From the NCBI GenBank assembly GCA_047971245.1, contig JBKDZN010000110.1, positions 1 through 56,736 of the forward strand: DNA of 56,736 nt, given 5' to 3'. Under the pieces are notes generated by a model. That model made no database searches. It was not told where the DNA came from and saw only the letters and a list, made by a program, of their open reading frames with translations. The stretch is from CADEDH01 sp047971245. Lineage in GTDB: Bacteria; Actinomycetota; Acidimicrobiia; Acidimicrobiales; SZUA-35. Of the stretch, positions 25,555 to 34,886 are shown piece by piece (within the stretch, counting starts at the first letter, position 1; every line of letters begins with the position of its first letter). A program made the position numbers and the translations under genes.

Positions 25555-27363
25555 TTACCGGAGGTCGAGGCCGGTGAAGTCACCGGAGGCCAGCCACCCC
25601 GCCACATGATCGAAGAAGGCCAGGGCACCCCCGGGGTAGCCCTGGCCGAGGCCGACGCCACCGGTGTTGTCGTAGCCGTGGCCCTCGTTGTTGTAGTAGC
25701 CGGGGGTGCAGTCGGTCGAGCCGATGATGGACAGGCGGGGGTTGGAGGCGAGCACCTCCAGCCAGGCCGCCTCGGCCTCGGCGGTGCACTCGAACGCGGT
25801 GACGTCATGGTCGAGGACGTGGCGGATCACGGTGGCCGCGGTCCGTCCCGCCTCGGTCAGGTTGTGGGGATAGTTCGAGATCAGTGCCGCCCCCTGGCTG
25901 GCGCCCACCACGAACAGGTTGGGGAAGCCGTGGACGAACATGCCGTGCAGGCTCCGCATGCCGTGGGCCCAGTGAACGTCGAGGCTGACCCCGTCCCGCC
26001 CCTTGGGGTCGAACCCGGCCCGGCGGCCCTGCGGGGTGCCGACCTCGAACCCGGTGGCGTAGATGATGCAGTCCAGGTCGTAGTGGCGGCCGCCCGCCCA
26101 CACCCCGGTGCCGTCGATCCGCTCCACGCCACGCCCGTCGGTGTCGACCAGGGTCGTGCCCGGTTCGTTGAACGCCTGCAGGTACTCGTCGTGGAAGCAC
26201 GGCCGTTTGCACAACTGCCGGTACCAGGGTTTGAGGGCGGCCGCGGTGGCCGGGTCGTGCACCAGTTCGTCGCACCGGTCCCGGATCTCGGCCATCTTGT
26301 CGTCGTCGGACTCCAGGTAGGCGTTGAGCAGGCCCTCGGGAGACAGGTCGGGGTCGGGGCTCGACATGAGCCGCCGGCGGATGCGGAGCGTCAGGTCGGT
26401 CCAGCCGTCCATGACCAGGTCGGTCTCGGCGTACTGGCCGGTCTGGTTGGCGGTGAAGTTGCGGATCCAGGTGTCCTGCCAGCCGGGGGCCAGCACTTCC
26501 CGTGCGAACCAGTCGGGATCGGTGGGGGCGTTGTTGCGCACATCGATCGAGCTCGGTGTCCGCTGGAATACGTACAGCTCCGGGCACGACCGGGCCAGAT
26601 GGGGGATGCACTGGACCGAGGTGGCCCCGGTGCCGATGATGCCGACCCGCTTGTCGGCCAGGCCCGTCAACGGGGCCCCGTCGGGGTCGCCGCCGGTGTA
26701 GCCGTAATCCCAGCGGCTTGTGTGGAAGCTGTGGCCCTCGAAGGAGTCCAGACCGGGGACCCCGGGCAGCTTGGGGCGGTGCAGGGGCCCCGTGCTCATG
26801 AGCACGAACCGGGCCCGGAACTCGTCGCCCCGGTTGGTGCGGATCTGCCAGCGGGCGGCCTCGTCGTCCCACCGGACGTCGGTCACCTCGGTCGACAGCA
26901 GGGCTTTCTCGTACAGGCCGAAGTGGTGGGCGATGCGGCGGGAGTGCTCCAGGATCTCGGGGCCGTGGGCGTACTTCTCCGACGGCATGTGGCCCGTCTC
27001 CTCCAGCAGGGGGAGGTAGACGAAGCTGTGCGTGTCGCACTGGGCGCCCGGGTAGCGGTTCCAGTACCAGGTGCCGCCGAAATCGCCGCCCTTCTCGATG
27101 ATGCGGACGTCGATCCCGGCCTCGGTCAGGCGGGCCCCGGTGACGAGGCCGCCGAAACCGCCCCCGATGAACACCGCGGTGACCTCGTCGAACACCGGGT
27201 CACGGGGAGCTGGTTCGGTCCACGGGTCGGCGGTGTAGCGCCCGAACGCCCCACGGACCTCGACGTACTGGTCGTTCCCGTCCGACCGGACCCGCTTGTC
27301 CCGCTCGGTGGCGTACCGCCGGTGGATCTCGTCGAGGGCACGGGGGTCATCGGTCACGGCCAT
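25555..27363 (-). CDS. Baeyer-Villiger-type flavin monooxygenase
   Basis: About 602 aa. The FAD-binding Rossmann motif (IGGGFGGLVTGARL) is near the N-terminus, followed by the type I BVMO fingerprint FEGHSFHTSRWDY (FxGxxxHxxxW[P/D]) and a second Rossmann motif for NADPH (GIIGTGATSVQ). GGTWYWNRYPGAQCD is also typical of cyclohexanone/steroid monooxygenases. It inserts oxygen next to a ketone to give an ester or lactone using NADPH and O2. The ATG at 27363 starts the conserved N-terminus; the open frame runs upstream through the hydrolase gene, but those residues are not family-like. It overlaps the hydrolase gene by 17 nt. Confidence 0.92.
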   Translation of the reverse strand: MAVTDDPRALDEIHRRYATERDKRVRSDGNDQYVEVRGAFGRYTADPWTEPAPRDPVFDEVTAVFIGGGFGGLVTGARLTEAGIDVRIIEKGGDFGGTWYWNRYPGAQCDTHSFVYLPLLEETGHMPSEKYAHGPEILEHSRRIAHHFGLYEKALLSTEVTDVRWDDEAARWQIRTNRGDEFRARFVLMSTGPLHRPKLPGVPGLDSFEGHSFHTSRWDYGYTGGDPDGAPLTGLADKRVGIIGTGATSVQCIPHLARSCPELYVFQRTPSSIDVRNNAPTDPDWFAREVLAPGWQDTWIRNFTANQTGQYAETDLVMDGWTDLTLRIRRRLMSSPDPDLSPEGLLNAYLESDDDKMAEIRDRCDELVHDPATAAALKPWYRQLCKRPCFHDEYLQAFNEPGTTLVDTDGRGVERIDGTGVWAGGRHYDLDCIIYATGFEVGTPQGRRAGFDPKGRDGVSLDVHWAHGMRSLHGMFVHGFPNLFVVGASQGAALISNYPHNLTEAGRTAATVIRHVLDHDVTAFECTAEAEAAWLEVLASNPRLSIIGSTDCTPGYYNNEGHGYDNTGGVGLGQGYPGGALAFFDHVAGWLASGDFTGLDLR

Positions 27364-28282
27364 GGTCGGAGATCGTAGGGGTCCGGCCACCACGGAGCGG
27401 AATGGACACCCGGCGGGCGAGTCGGATGAGGTGCCGTGACGGGATCTCCCACCACCGGAGACCCAGGCCGGCCTCGGCCGCAATCGCCTCTCCCGCGGCC
27501 AGGAGGGCCCCGGTCGTCCGGCGACGGTCCAAGATCGGCAGCAGGTGGCCGCCGGCCACCTCGGCGACCCGCACATCGGGCAGGGTGGACGCGAGCTCGT
27601 GTTGGAGGCGCGGCGGCACCGTCCGGTCGTTGGTGGTGATAAGCACCGCGGCCGGCCGCGTGCATGATCCCAGCCACGGGCGGGCGTCGAACCCGGCCAG
27701 AGCGCGGGTGGCGTCATGGAGGTGGAGTATCGCCTGCCATGCCGGTGGCAGGCGTTCACGGTGGCGGCGGGCCTCGGCCGCGAGCTGGTCGGCCACCGTC
27801 GATGGGGGCACGGTCTCGAACCGGGCCGCTGTGGCCAGCAGCACCAGGCCGGCGACCAGTTCCGGATGGCGCCGCCAGGTGAGCTGGGCGATGGCCCCGC
27901 CCATGGAGTAGCCGACGAGCACCGCCCGGTTCACCCGGCGCGCCTGGAGGAGCGCGGCCAGGTCGTCGGCGCAGTCCTCCAGCGTGAACGACTCGGTGGG
28001 GACGATCCCGTTGCCGTGGCCGCGGTGATCCAGGGCGATCACCCGGAATCGGTCGGTCAGGGCGTCGATGACGGGATCCCAGTTCAGGGCGCCGGTGGCG
28101 GCGAGACCGTGCAACAGCACCACGGTCGGGGCGTGGCCGTCCGGGCCGGGACGGTCGATCGCCCAGGTGGTGCCCCGGCCCTCCAGCTCGACGGGCTGCC
28201 ACCGGGGGCACGGCTCCGGATCGTCACGCCGTCTCGGAGTGAGCCGGGGGAGCCGGACGCTCAACCGGGTCGGGCCGCTCAC
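27347..28282 (-). CDS. Alpha/beta hydrolase (esterase/lactonase-like)
   Basis: 311 aa. The alpha/beta-hydrolase motifs are LLHGLAATG (oxyanion hole), LDHRGHGNG, the nucleophile elbow GYSMGG (Ser), and the catalytic His in AGGHLLP near residue 250. It is translated just before the Baeyer-Villiger monooxygenase with a 17-nt overlap. A natural reading is that the monooxygenase makes an ester or lactone and this enzyme opens it. The start is a GTG, 6 nt after a TATGCT box (28294-28289), so the mRNA may be leaderless. Confidence 0.88.
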   Translation of the reverse strand: MSGPTRLSVRLPRLTPRRRDDPEPCPRWQPVELEGRGTTWAIDRPGPDGHAPTVVLLHGLAATGALNWDPVIDALTDRFRVIALDHRGHGNGIVPTESFTLEDCADDLAALLQARRVNRAVLVGYSMGGAIAQLTWRRHPELVAGLVLLATAARFETVPPSTVADQLAAEARRHRERLPPAWQAILHLHDATRALAGFDARPWLGSCTRPAAVLITTNDRTVPPRLQHELASTLPDVRVAEVAGGHLLPILDRRRTTGALLAAGEAIAAEAGLGLRWWEIPSRHLIRLARRVSIPLRGGRTPTISDHGRDR

Positions 28283-28390
28283 CGGGCGAGCATACCGGTC
28301 GGTGGCCGGGCCTGCCGGTGGTCGCGCCGGTTGGTGGTCGTGTCGACCGGGTCCGGCCCGGGTGTATCAGCGGTGGCCGGGTCCGGCTCC

Positions 28391-28415
28391 TTGCTGATGA
28401 TCGTTGCTGATCATC
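28391..28415. promoter_or_regulatory. Repeat/palindrome in the promoter of the multicopper oxidase gene
   Basis: TTGCTGATGATC (28391-28402) is repeated as TTGCTGATCATC (28404-28415), one base apart and with one mismatch. The inner parts GATGATC and GATCATC also form a perfect 7-bp inverted repeat with a 6-bp gap. It ends 20 nt before the ATG, so a bound protein would block transcription or translation initiation. I cannot assign a regulator; it does not look like the usual CueR or CsoR operator. Confidence 0.4.
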
Positions 28416-28435
28416 GGGGAGAAAGAGGGATTCTC

Positions 28436-30520
28436 ATGACGATGCATCTGTCCACCGAGCTGCAGCTCACGTTCGAGGCGCTCCGTGACCGGGCCGACCT
28501 GTTCGACCGCTCGGCGCTGCTGCCCCGCCCGGCCCGTCTCCGGCCCACCGTCCACGGCGACGGGCTTTGCCGTCTTGCCATCGAGCAGGTCAACGCCGAG
28601 GTGACCATCCACCCCCAACTCCCCCTGACCCGGGCCTGGACCTACGGGGGTTCGCTCCCCGGGCCGGTGATCGAGGTGGAGACCGGCGATCACGTGCACG
28701 TCACCCACCGGAACTCGCTCACCGGGCTCCTGCCGTGCCGGCATGTCGTGGCCGACACCACCGCCGGCGGATCGATGAACGACGCCGGCCGGGAATGGGC
28801 CTCCACCGCCCCCGAGGACGAGCTGGAGGCCATGCACGCCGGGGCGTTGCATCCCTACACGTCGGTCCATCTCCACGGGGGGCCGACGTCGCCCGACAGT
28901 GACGGATCGCCCGAGAACGTCATCGGCACCGGTCGGGACCGCACCGTGGAATACGAGTTCCCCCGGGAGACCTGGCCCATGGTGACCGGGGCCGGGGTCA
29001 CCGAGTACCGATCGGGGGCGGCCCCCATGTACTGGTATCACGACCACGCCATGTCGGCGACCCGGTTCAACGTGTTCGCCGGCCTGGCCGGGGTGTGCCT
29101 GGTCCGGGACCCGATCGAGACGATGATCGGTCTGCCCACCAGCCAGTGGCACGAGATCCCCCTGGTGCTGATGGACCGCGGTTTCGACACGGTCGACGGC
29201 ACCGCCGGCGGGGCCCTCGACGGCGCCCTGCTGCACAAGGTGGAGACCGACGTCCGGGAGTGTTTCAGCCCGGTCAACCTGGTCAACGGGCTGGCGTGGC
29301 CCCGCTGCCGGGTCTCGCCCCGGGTGCACCGGCTTCGGCTCGTCAACGGCAGCAACGCCCGCACCTACCGACTGCACTTCCTCGGACAGGCCACCACCGC
29401 CGATGCCCCCGCCCCGGTGGAGACCGCGGTGATCCAGCAGATCGGAACTGACGGCGGCCTGCTCGGCCGGGCCGTCGACCTCCCCGACGGCTCGCTGATC
29501 CTCTCGCCGGGGGAACGGGCCGACGTGCTGGTCGACTTCGGCCTGTTGGCCCGAGCAGGGATCGATCATCTGGTGGTGGCCAACAGTGCAGCCTCCCCGT
29601 TCAAGGGTGAGGACCTCGGCGGCGTCGGCGAGATCCTCACCGGTGATCCCGCCCGGTTCCGGGTCACCCCGGAAGTGATGCGGTTCGACCTCACGCAGGG
29701 GCCCGCGGTGAGCGGACTTCGGGGCCGGCCGATCGCCGGTCTCGGTCTCGACCCGAACTTCCGGCGCACCCCGGTGGTCCACGACGAGCTGCCCGACGAT
29801 CACGGCCACACCCTGATCGTGCTCCGGGAGGAGGCCGAGGTGGTTTACGACGCCGCCGGCGCCCCCGTCGTCCGCGACGGTCGGGTCGTCACCCGCACCA
29901 TGCTGTACCTGCACGAGATGCTGCCCCGGGCCGCCGCCGAGCGTTTGGGAGCGAACCTCCACGCGGCCCTGGTCGACGGGGTCGACGATCAGGGGCAACT
30001 GGTCCAGGTACCCGCCGGCGTGTCGCTCGTCATGCCGGGTGATCCGACCGTTTGGGTGACGGCGGCGAAACGGTTCCACGACGGGGTGATGACCCACATC
30101 CCCCAAGGCTCCTGGCGGCTGTTCAAGGTGGTGAACGTCAGCCCCGACACCCATCCGTTCCACGTCCACCTCACCCAGCTCCAGCCGGTGTCCCGGGTGG
30201 CGTTGAGCCGGAGTGACGGGGCCACCACCCCCGGCAGCGCCGGCGAGTTCACCTTCGACGTGGCCGCCGATATCGGTGTCGATCGCAACGAGGAGGGATG
30301 GAAGGACACCTTCCGGGTCAACCCCGGCCACCGTGACCCGGACACCGAGGAGATCGTCTCGGCCGAGATGGTCACGATCGTCGGCTGCTTCGCCAATCAT
30401 GCGGGGCGCTACATCTACCACTGCCACATCCTCGAACACGAGGACAGTGACATGATGCGGTCCTTCACCGTCGTCCCGCCCGACCTTCTCGCGCTCGGGA
30501 TGCCCCACCCCGGGCACTGA
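28436..30520 (+). CDS. Multicopper oxidase (bilirubin oxidase/phenoxazinone synthase-like), intact
   Basis: About 694 aa. All four copper-ligand blocks are present: HLHGG near the N-terminal third, MYWYHDH, HPFHVHL, and YHCHILEHEDSDMM (T1 and T2/T3 centres). The N-terminal layout (ARLRPTV, LTRAWTYGGSLPGPVIE) resembles the CotA/bilirubin oxidase/o-aminophenol oxidase branch. No signal peptide is seen, which also fits that branch. It oxidises phenolic or metal substrates with reduction of O2 to water. The ATG at 28436 has GAGGG 6 nt upstream; the open frame extends far upstream, but only as non-family sequence opposite the hydrolase gene. Confidence 0.92.
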   Translation: MTMHLSTELQLTFEALRDRADLFDRSALLPRPARLRPTVHGDGLCRLAIEQVNAEVTIHPQLPLTRAWTYGGSLPGPVIEVETGDHVHVTHRNSLTGLLPCRHVVADTTAGGSMNDAGREWASTAPEDELEAMHAGALHPYTSVHLHGGPTSPDSDGSPENVIGTGRDRTVEYEFPRETWPMVTGAGVTEYRSGAAPMYWYHDHAMSATRFNVFAGLAGVCLVRDPIETMIGLPTSQWHEIPLVLMDRGFDTVDGTAGGALDGALLHKVETDVRECFSPVNLVNGLAWPRCRVSPRVHRLRLVNGSNARTYRLHFLGQATTADAPAPVETAVIQQIGTDGGLLGRAVDLPDGSLILSPGERADVLVDFGLLARAGIDHLVVANSAASPFKGEDLGGVGEILTGDPARFRVTPEVMRFDLTQGPAVSGLRGRPIAGLGLDPNFRRTPVVHDELPDDHGHTLIVLREEAEVVYDAAGAPVVRDGRVVTRTMLYLHEMLPRAAAERLGANLHAALVDGVDDQGQLVQVPAGVSLVMPGDPTVWVTAAKRFHDGVMTHIPQGSWRLFKVVNVSPDTHPFHVHLTQLQPVSRVALSRSDGATTPGSAGEFTFDVAADIGVDRNEEGWKDTFRVNPGHRDPDTEEIVSAEMVTIVGCFANHAGRYIYHCHILEHEDSDMMRSFTVVPPDLLALGMPHPGH

Positions 30521-30525
30521 CCTGG

Positions 30526-30551
30526 GGCCCCGACGTCACCGCGCCGGGGCC
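30526..30551. terminator. Possible bidirectional terminator between converging genes
   Basis: GGCCCCG (30526-30532) and CGGGGCC (30545-30551) can pair across a 12-nt loop in the 40-bp gap between the multicopper oxidase (+) and the DUF2892 gene (-). In such GC-rich DNA this could be chance. Confidence 0.35.
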
Positions 30552-30560
30552 GACACCGGG

Positions 30561-30773
30561 TCAGCTGAGGTCGCTGCCCTTCAACGGCCCCTTGAACAGG
30601 GGAGCCAGGAGGCAGATGTTGAGGGCACCGGTCAGGACGAAGACCGCGCCCACGAGGGCAAGGATCCAGCCGCCGACGTTGCCGGCCGCGATCCCGAGAA
30701 CGACCAGCACCACCCCGACCACCACCCGAACGCCGCGCCCGATGGGGCCGGACATGAACCGAACGAATTCCAT
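30561..30773 (-). CDS. DUF2892 (YgaP-like) small membrane protein
   Basis: 70 aa with two predicted membrane helices (VVVGVVLVVLGIAAG and WILALVGAVFVLTGALN) and the DUF2892 ending NICLLAPLFKGPLKG. In YgaP this segment follows a rhodanese domain; here it stands alone, as is common. The ATG at 30773 is preceded by a textbook AGGAGGA 7 nt upstream. It is divergent from the MFS gene. Its function is unknown. Confidence 0.85.
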   Translation of the reverse strand: MEFVRFMSGPIGRGVRVVVGVVLVVLGIAAGNVGGWILALVGAVFVLTGALNICLLAPLFKGPLKGSDLS

Positions 30774-30987
30774 TTCCCTGTCCTCCTGTGCTCGTTCTGT
30801 CTGTCGTGCGCCCGTTTCGTGGCGACGCACACCTTGTATTGTGACGCACGCCACCGGACGGAACCGGTACGGAACGATTGCGGAGCGACGTCTGGTCGAT
30901 GTCGTGACCGACAGGGCCTTGTCGACGGGGGTCGCACGTCACCCGTCGACAACTCCTGATCCGATGATCCCGGCGTAGCCTGAACCG

Positions 30988-32259
30988 ATGGCTTCAGACC
31001 GGGCCGGTTCGACCCGGCGGTCGTTTGCGCCCGGTTCGGCGGGTTTCACCTTCGTGTTGTCGATGGCGATGGCCTCGACGGCATTGTCGATCGATTCGGT
31101 CCTCCCGGCGTTCGGCGACATCCGTGAGGCGTTCGGCCTGGCCCCCGATTCCACCGCGGTGGCCGGGCTGATCACCGCGTTCATCATCGGCAACGCGATC
31201 GGCTTGCTTCCCGCCGGCCTCCTGGCCGACCGGTACGGCCGTCGACCGGTGTTGTGGGGCGGGTTGGCCCTGTTCATCGTGGGCACCGCCGCGGCCGCCC
31301 TCGCCCCCACGCTGGGCTGGATGATGGCCGCCCGGTTCGTGTGGGGGCTCGGTTCCGCCGGTCCGCGCGTGGCGGCCATGGCGATGGTGCGTGACGCCTA
31401 CGAGGGCGAACGCATGGCCCGGCAGATGTCGGCGATCATGGCGGTGTTCATCCTGGTACCTGCCGTGGCGCCCACCCTGTCGACGGGGTTGCTGGCCATC
31501 GGGCCGTGGCCGATCGTGTACTGGATGTGTGCCGTGGCCGCGGTGATCGCGGGCGGCCTGTCGCTACGACTGCCGTCCACGCTGCCCGCCGACCAGCGCA
31601 CGGCCCTGGATGCCGGCGCCCTGCTCCACAGCATCCGGTCGGTGTTCGCGGCCCGGGGCACGACGCGCTATCTGATCGCCCTGACCATGCTGCAGGGGGC
31701 CTTCTACGCCTACCTCGGGAGCACCGAGTTGATCGTCGACGAGACGTTCGGTCTCCGATCGTGGCTGCCGGTGATCTTCGGGGTCTTCGCCCTCGCGATG
31801 GGGATGGGGATGCTCATCAACGGTCGGATCGTCGAGCGGGTCGGGCTCGACCGGCTGATCCGGTACCTGTTCGCCTGCTATGTCGCCGCGTCGTTGGTGC
31901 TGGCGATGATCGGGGTCGTCACCGACGGCCGGCCGCCGTTCTGGCTCTACGCCCTCGCCGCACCACCGGTGCTGGCGTTCCACGGGGTCCTGATCCCCAA
32001 CCTCAACTCGGCGGCCATGCGGCCCCTGGCCCACGTCGCCGGCGTCGCCTCGGCCCTGCTCGGCATGATCCCCGGTGTGTTCGGCGCCCTCATCGGCAGC
32101 CGGATCGACGCCGCCTTCGACGGGACGATGCGACCCCTCGCCTTCGGTTTCCTCGGCGCCGGCCTGGTCGCCGCCATCAGCACCCCGGTGATGTACGGCT
32201 CCCGCCTCGGCCCGAACCGTGGTGACGACGTCGACCCCGTCACCGCCGTCGTCGAGTAG
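30988..32259 (+). CDS. MFS transporter, Bcr/CflA-like drug exporter family
   Basis: 423 aa, 12 predicted TM helices. The motif LLADRYGRRPVLWGG after TM2 is the MFS motif A (GxLaDrxGrRxxl). SIDSVLPAFGDI in TM1, the GPRVAAMAMVRD stretch (TM4-5) and the overall length resemble Bcr/CflA multidrug exporters. The substrate is unknown. TAGCCT (30976-30981) lies 6 nt before the ATG, so the transcript is probably leaderless. Confidence 0.88.
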   Translation: MASDRAGSTRRSFAPGSAGFTFVLSMAMASTALSIDSVLPAFGDIREAFGLAPDSTAVAGLITAFIIGNAIGLLPAGLLADRYGRRPVLWGGLALFIVGTAAAALAPTLGWMMAARFVWGLGSAGPRVAAMAMVRDAYEGERMARQMSAIMAVFILVPAVAPTLSTGLLAIGPWPIVYWMCAVAAVIAGGLSLRLPSTLPADQRTALDAGALLHSIRSVFAARGTTRYLIALTMLQGAFYAYLGSTELIVDETFGLRSWLPVIFGVFALAMGMGMLINGRIVERVGLDRLIRYLFACYVAASLVLAMIGVVTDGRPPFWLYALAAPPVLAFHGVLIPNLNSAAMRPLAHVAGVASALLGMIPGVFGALIGSRIDAAFDGTMRPLAFGFLGAGLVAAISTPVMYGSRLGPNRGDDVDPVTAVVE

Positions 32260-32411
32260 GCCTCCCGGGGCGCCACCGGGGGCGTGCCCCGGGATCGGGG
32301 GGGAACTCCGTGGACGGATCCTGGGTCAGCCGACAAGGTTGTCGGGGTCACCGCTGGGCGCCGCGCCCACGTCAGCCCCACCAGGGCTCCGAATCCGAGG
32401 AGGTGAACGGT

Positions 32412-33343
32412 ATGCCCACCACCGTCACCGACAACCAGCTGCCCGACACCCTGGAGCCGTTGCTGACCCGGATCGAGCGGGCCATCCCGGCCGGTGTCGG
32501 CCGCGGTCACGGCGACGTGAGCCGGCAGGCGGATCGGTGGCTGTCGGCGCATCGGCCCCACACCGAGCTGGCCGAGAACCAGTCGGTCCGGGCGGCGAAG
32601 CAGTTCGGCACCCTCGGATCGGGCAACCACTTCTTCGAGCTGTGTCTCGACGAGCGGGGCCGGGTGTGGGTCGTACTTCACTCGGGGGGCCGGGGATCGG
32701 CAACCAGCTCGCCCAGATACACATCAAGACGGCGAAGCGGCTGGCCAAGGACCTCCGGTTGCGGTTGGAGGACCCGGACCTGGCCTACGTCCTGGAGGGC
32801 ACCCCGGAGTTCGAGGCCTACGTCGGTGACATGCTGTGGGCCCAGGACTACGCCCGGGCGAATCGGGAGCAGATGATGAACGCCGCCATGTGGGAGGTGT
32901 TCGCCGTCCTCGGTGGCGGCCGGGAAACCCGGCGGATCAACTGCCACCACAACTTCACCCAGCAGGAGACGCACGGCGGCCAGCCGCTGTGGATCACCCG
33001 CAAGGGGGCGATCAAGGCCGACGTCGGCGACCTCGGGGTCATCCCCGGCTCGATGGGCACCCGGAGCTACATCGTGTCGGGGAAGGGCAGCGCGATGAGC
33101 TGGACGTCGTGCAGCCACGGCGCCGGGCGGCGCTGCTCCCGGTTGGAGGCCAAGCGGCGCTACACCGCCGCCGACCTGACCCGGGCCATGGACGGCAAGG
33201 TCTGGCTCCGGAGCCGGGCCGAGTCCTTGATCGACGAGATCCCGGCCGCCTACAAGGACATCGATCAGGTCATGGCTGACCAGACCGACCTGGTGGAGGT
33301 CCACCACGAGCTCCACCAGGTCCTCAACTACAAGGGCACCTGA
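32412..33343 (+). pseudogene. rtcB: RtcB-type RNA ligase, 5'-truncated and frameshifted
   Basis: Two frames join to give RtcB. The first (from 32412) contains LPDTLEPLLTRIERAIPAG and QFGTLGSGNHFFELCLDE...VWVVLHSG. The second, from about 32690, contains GIGNQLAQIHIKTAK, INCHHNF, VIPGSMGTRSYIV, SHGAGR (the guanylylated His) and the C-terminal YKDIDQVMADQTDLV. One base is missing in the G4 run at 32692-32695. In addition, the ~95 N-terminal residues with the metal ligands of VGVDIGCGM are absent: no frame upstream encodes them. The C-terminal end is complete. A sequencing error could explain the frameshift, but not the missing N-terminus. Confidence 0.85.
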
Positions 33344-33458
33344 ACTCGGCGTCGGTCCGGTCCGCGGCCCGATCATTTGGCGCGGCGAACACCCGCACCT
33401 CCCTCGGACTATGGTCGCCCGCCGGGGCGCGGTCAATCCGGTTGAGGAAGGAAACGCG

Positions 33459-34853
33459 GTGGGTTCGTTGCATGGCCTGAAGGTTGGCGGGGAAGAAGAA
33501 GTCGGAGGTACCTGGGCGCGCCGGCCTCGTCGATTGCCCGTGGTCGCCGTCGTCGTGCTGCTCCTGGCCGGGTTGTTGACGGTCGGGTCGAGCGATCCGG
33601 CGGCGGCAGCGACGGAGCAAACCGGCCTGGACGGGCTGGCTCGATTCCATTTCGGGATCGACGAGTTGCCGTCGTCGGGAACGTTGACCGTCAACTCGCA
33701 GTTGCGGGCCACCGATTCGGCCGCCTACGCGGCCCGGGCCCGGATTTCCGCTGACGGTACGGTGGAGCTGTCCATCACCCGGGAACGCGACGGCGACGTG
33801 GTCACGGTCAGTGAACGCAAGCTGAGCCCGGTCAAGCTGGTTCCGGGTGAGACGTTGGTGGTGCGTCTGGAGGTGGAGGGCACGTCATCGGTGACGTTGG
33901 ACGCGGGGATGCGCCACGGCTCCACCTGGACGGGGGTGTCGGCCACCGACGCGTCGGGAGAACGCCTGGTGGAACCGGGCGCGGCCCGTCAGGCCGTCAC
34001 CGTGGCCGCCGGTACCCCGGTGCCCGCACTGGTGCGGGATCCGGACATCGAGTTCGCCGCCGGCGCCGCCTCGCCGAACGCCTCGAACACCGGTGTGCCC
34101 GAGGGAACCCAGCTCACCCGCCACGAGGGGAACCTCGTGGCCGACGTCGACGGCATGGTGATCGACGGCCTCGAGGTGCACGGGATCGTCGACATCCGAG
34201 CCGACAACGTCGTGATCAAGACCAGCAGGATCGTCGGGGGCGACAGCCCGAATTTCGCCCTGGTTCACAACGTGAACGCCGATCCCGGCAACTCGTTCAC
34301 GGTGATCGATTCGGAGATCGCCGCGAACACGGAGTCAACGAAATGGAACGGTATCTACGGGTCGAACTTCACCGCGACCCGGGTCAATGTGCATCATGTC
34401 ACCGACCCGATCAGGGTGTCGGGTGACAATGTCACCGTGCGTGACTCGTGGCTGCACGACACGACGTATAAGGCGCAGGATTCGGAGCGTAGGGACGGAG
34501 GACCGACCCATGACGACAACATCCAGATCCAGGGTGGCGGCAACATCGTGATCGAGGGGAACCGCATGGAGAGCACCCACAATGCGGCCATCATGATCGC
34601 CCAAGAGGCCTCCCGGCCGCCGATCGGCACGATCTCGATCAAGGGCAACTATCTCAACGACGGTGCGTGCACGATCAAAATCAGTGAGACGCCGACCGAC
34701 ATACACCCGGTGATCGAGGACAACGTGTTCGGCCCGGACCGGGTCCACGACGGGTGCACCGTGCTGGCGCTGAGGCGGAACGCCCCGACCATGTCCGGCA
34801 ACACCATGGCGGCCGACGGATCGGACGCCGACGGCACCCTGCGTCTCTTCTGA
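33459..34853 (+). CDS. Secreted right-handed parallel beta-helix protein
   Basis: About 464 aa. The GTG at 33459 is chosen because GAGGAAGGAA lies just upstream; an ATG at 33411 is in frame. A basic stretch and one hydrophobic helix (VVAVVVLLLAGLLTV) ending at PAAAA form a signal peptide. Residues ~55-175 look like a beta-sandwich carbohydrate-binding-type domain. Residues ~195-464 contain short repeated strands of pectate-lyase-like beta-helix type (MVIDGLEVHG, NVVIKTSRIVGG, FTVIDSEIAA, NIVIEGNRMES, TISIKGNYLND). No catalytic set is recognisable; it probably binds or modifies an extracellular polysaccharide. Confidence 0.78.
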   Translation: MGSLHGLKVGGEEEVGGTWARRPRRLPVVAVVVLLLAGLLTVGSSDPAAAATEQTGLDGLARFHFGIDELPSSGTLTVNSQLRATDSAAYAARARISADGTVELSITRERDGDVVTVSERKLSPVKLVPGETLVVRLEVEGTSSVTLDAGMRHGSTWTGVSATDASGERLVEPGAARQAVTVAAGTPVPALVRDPDIEFAAGAASPNASNTGVPEGTQLTRHEGNLVADVDGMVIDGLEVHGIVDIRADNVVIKTSRIVGGDSPNFALVHNVNADPGNSFTVIDSEIAANTESTKWNGIYGSNFTATRVNVHHVTDPIRVSGDNVTVRDSWLHDTTYKAQDSERRDGGPTHDDNIQIQGGGNIVIEGNRMESTHNAAIMIAQEASRPPIGTISIKGNYLNDGACTIKISETPTDIHPVIEDNVFGPDRVHDGCTVLALRRNAPTMSGNTMAADGSDADGTLRLF

Positions 34854-34886
34854 CGCTGGCCGGGAGGGCGAGCGGCACGGTGCGGA

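Noticed and set aside
25555..27378. 590-codon plus-strand frame opposite the Baeyer-Villiger monooxygenase
   Set aside because: It is a shadow of the GC-rich minus-strand gene, which has full FAD, NADPH and fingerprint motifs.
28436..30520. 934-aa version of the intact multicopper oxidase starting at 27716
   Set aside because: The extra N-terminal ~240 residues are antisense to the alpha/beta hydrolase and unlike any oxidase; ATG 28436 has a good Shine-Dalgarno.
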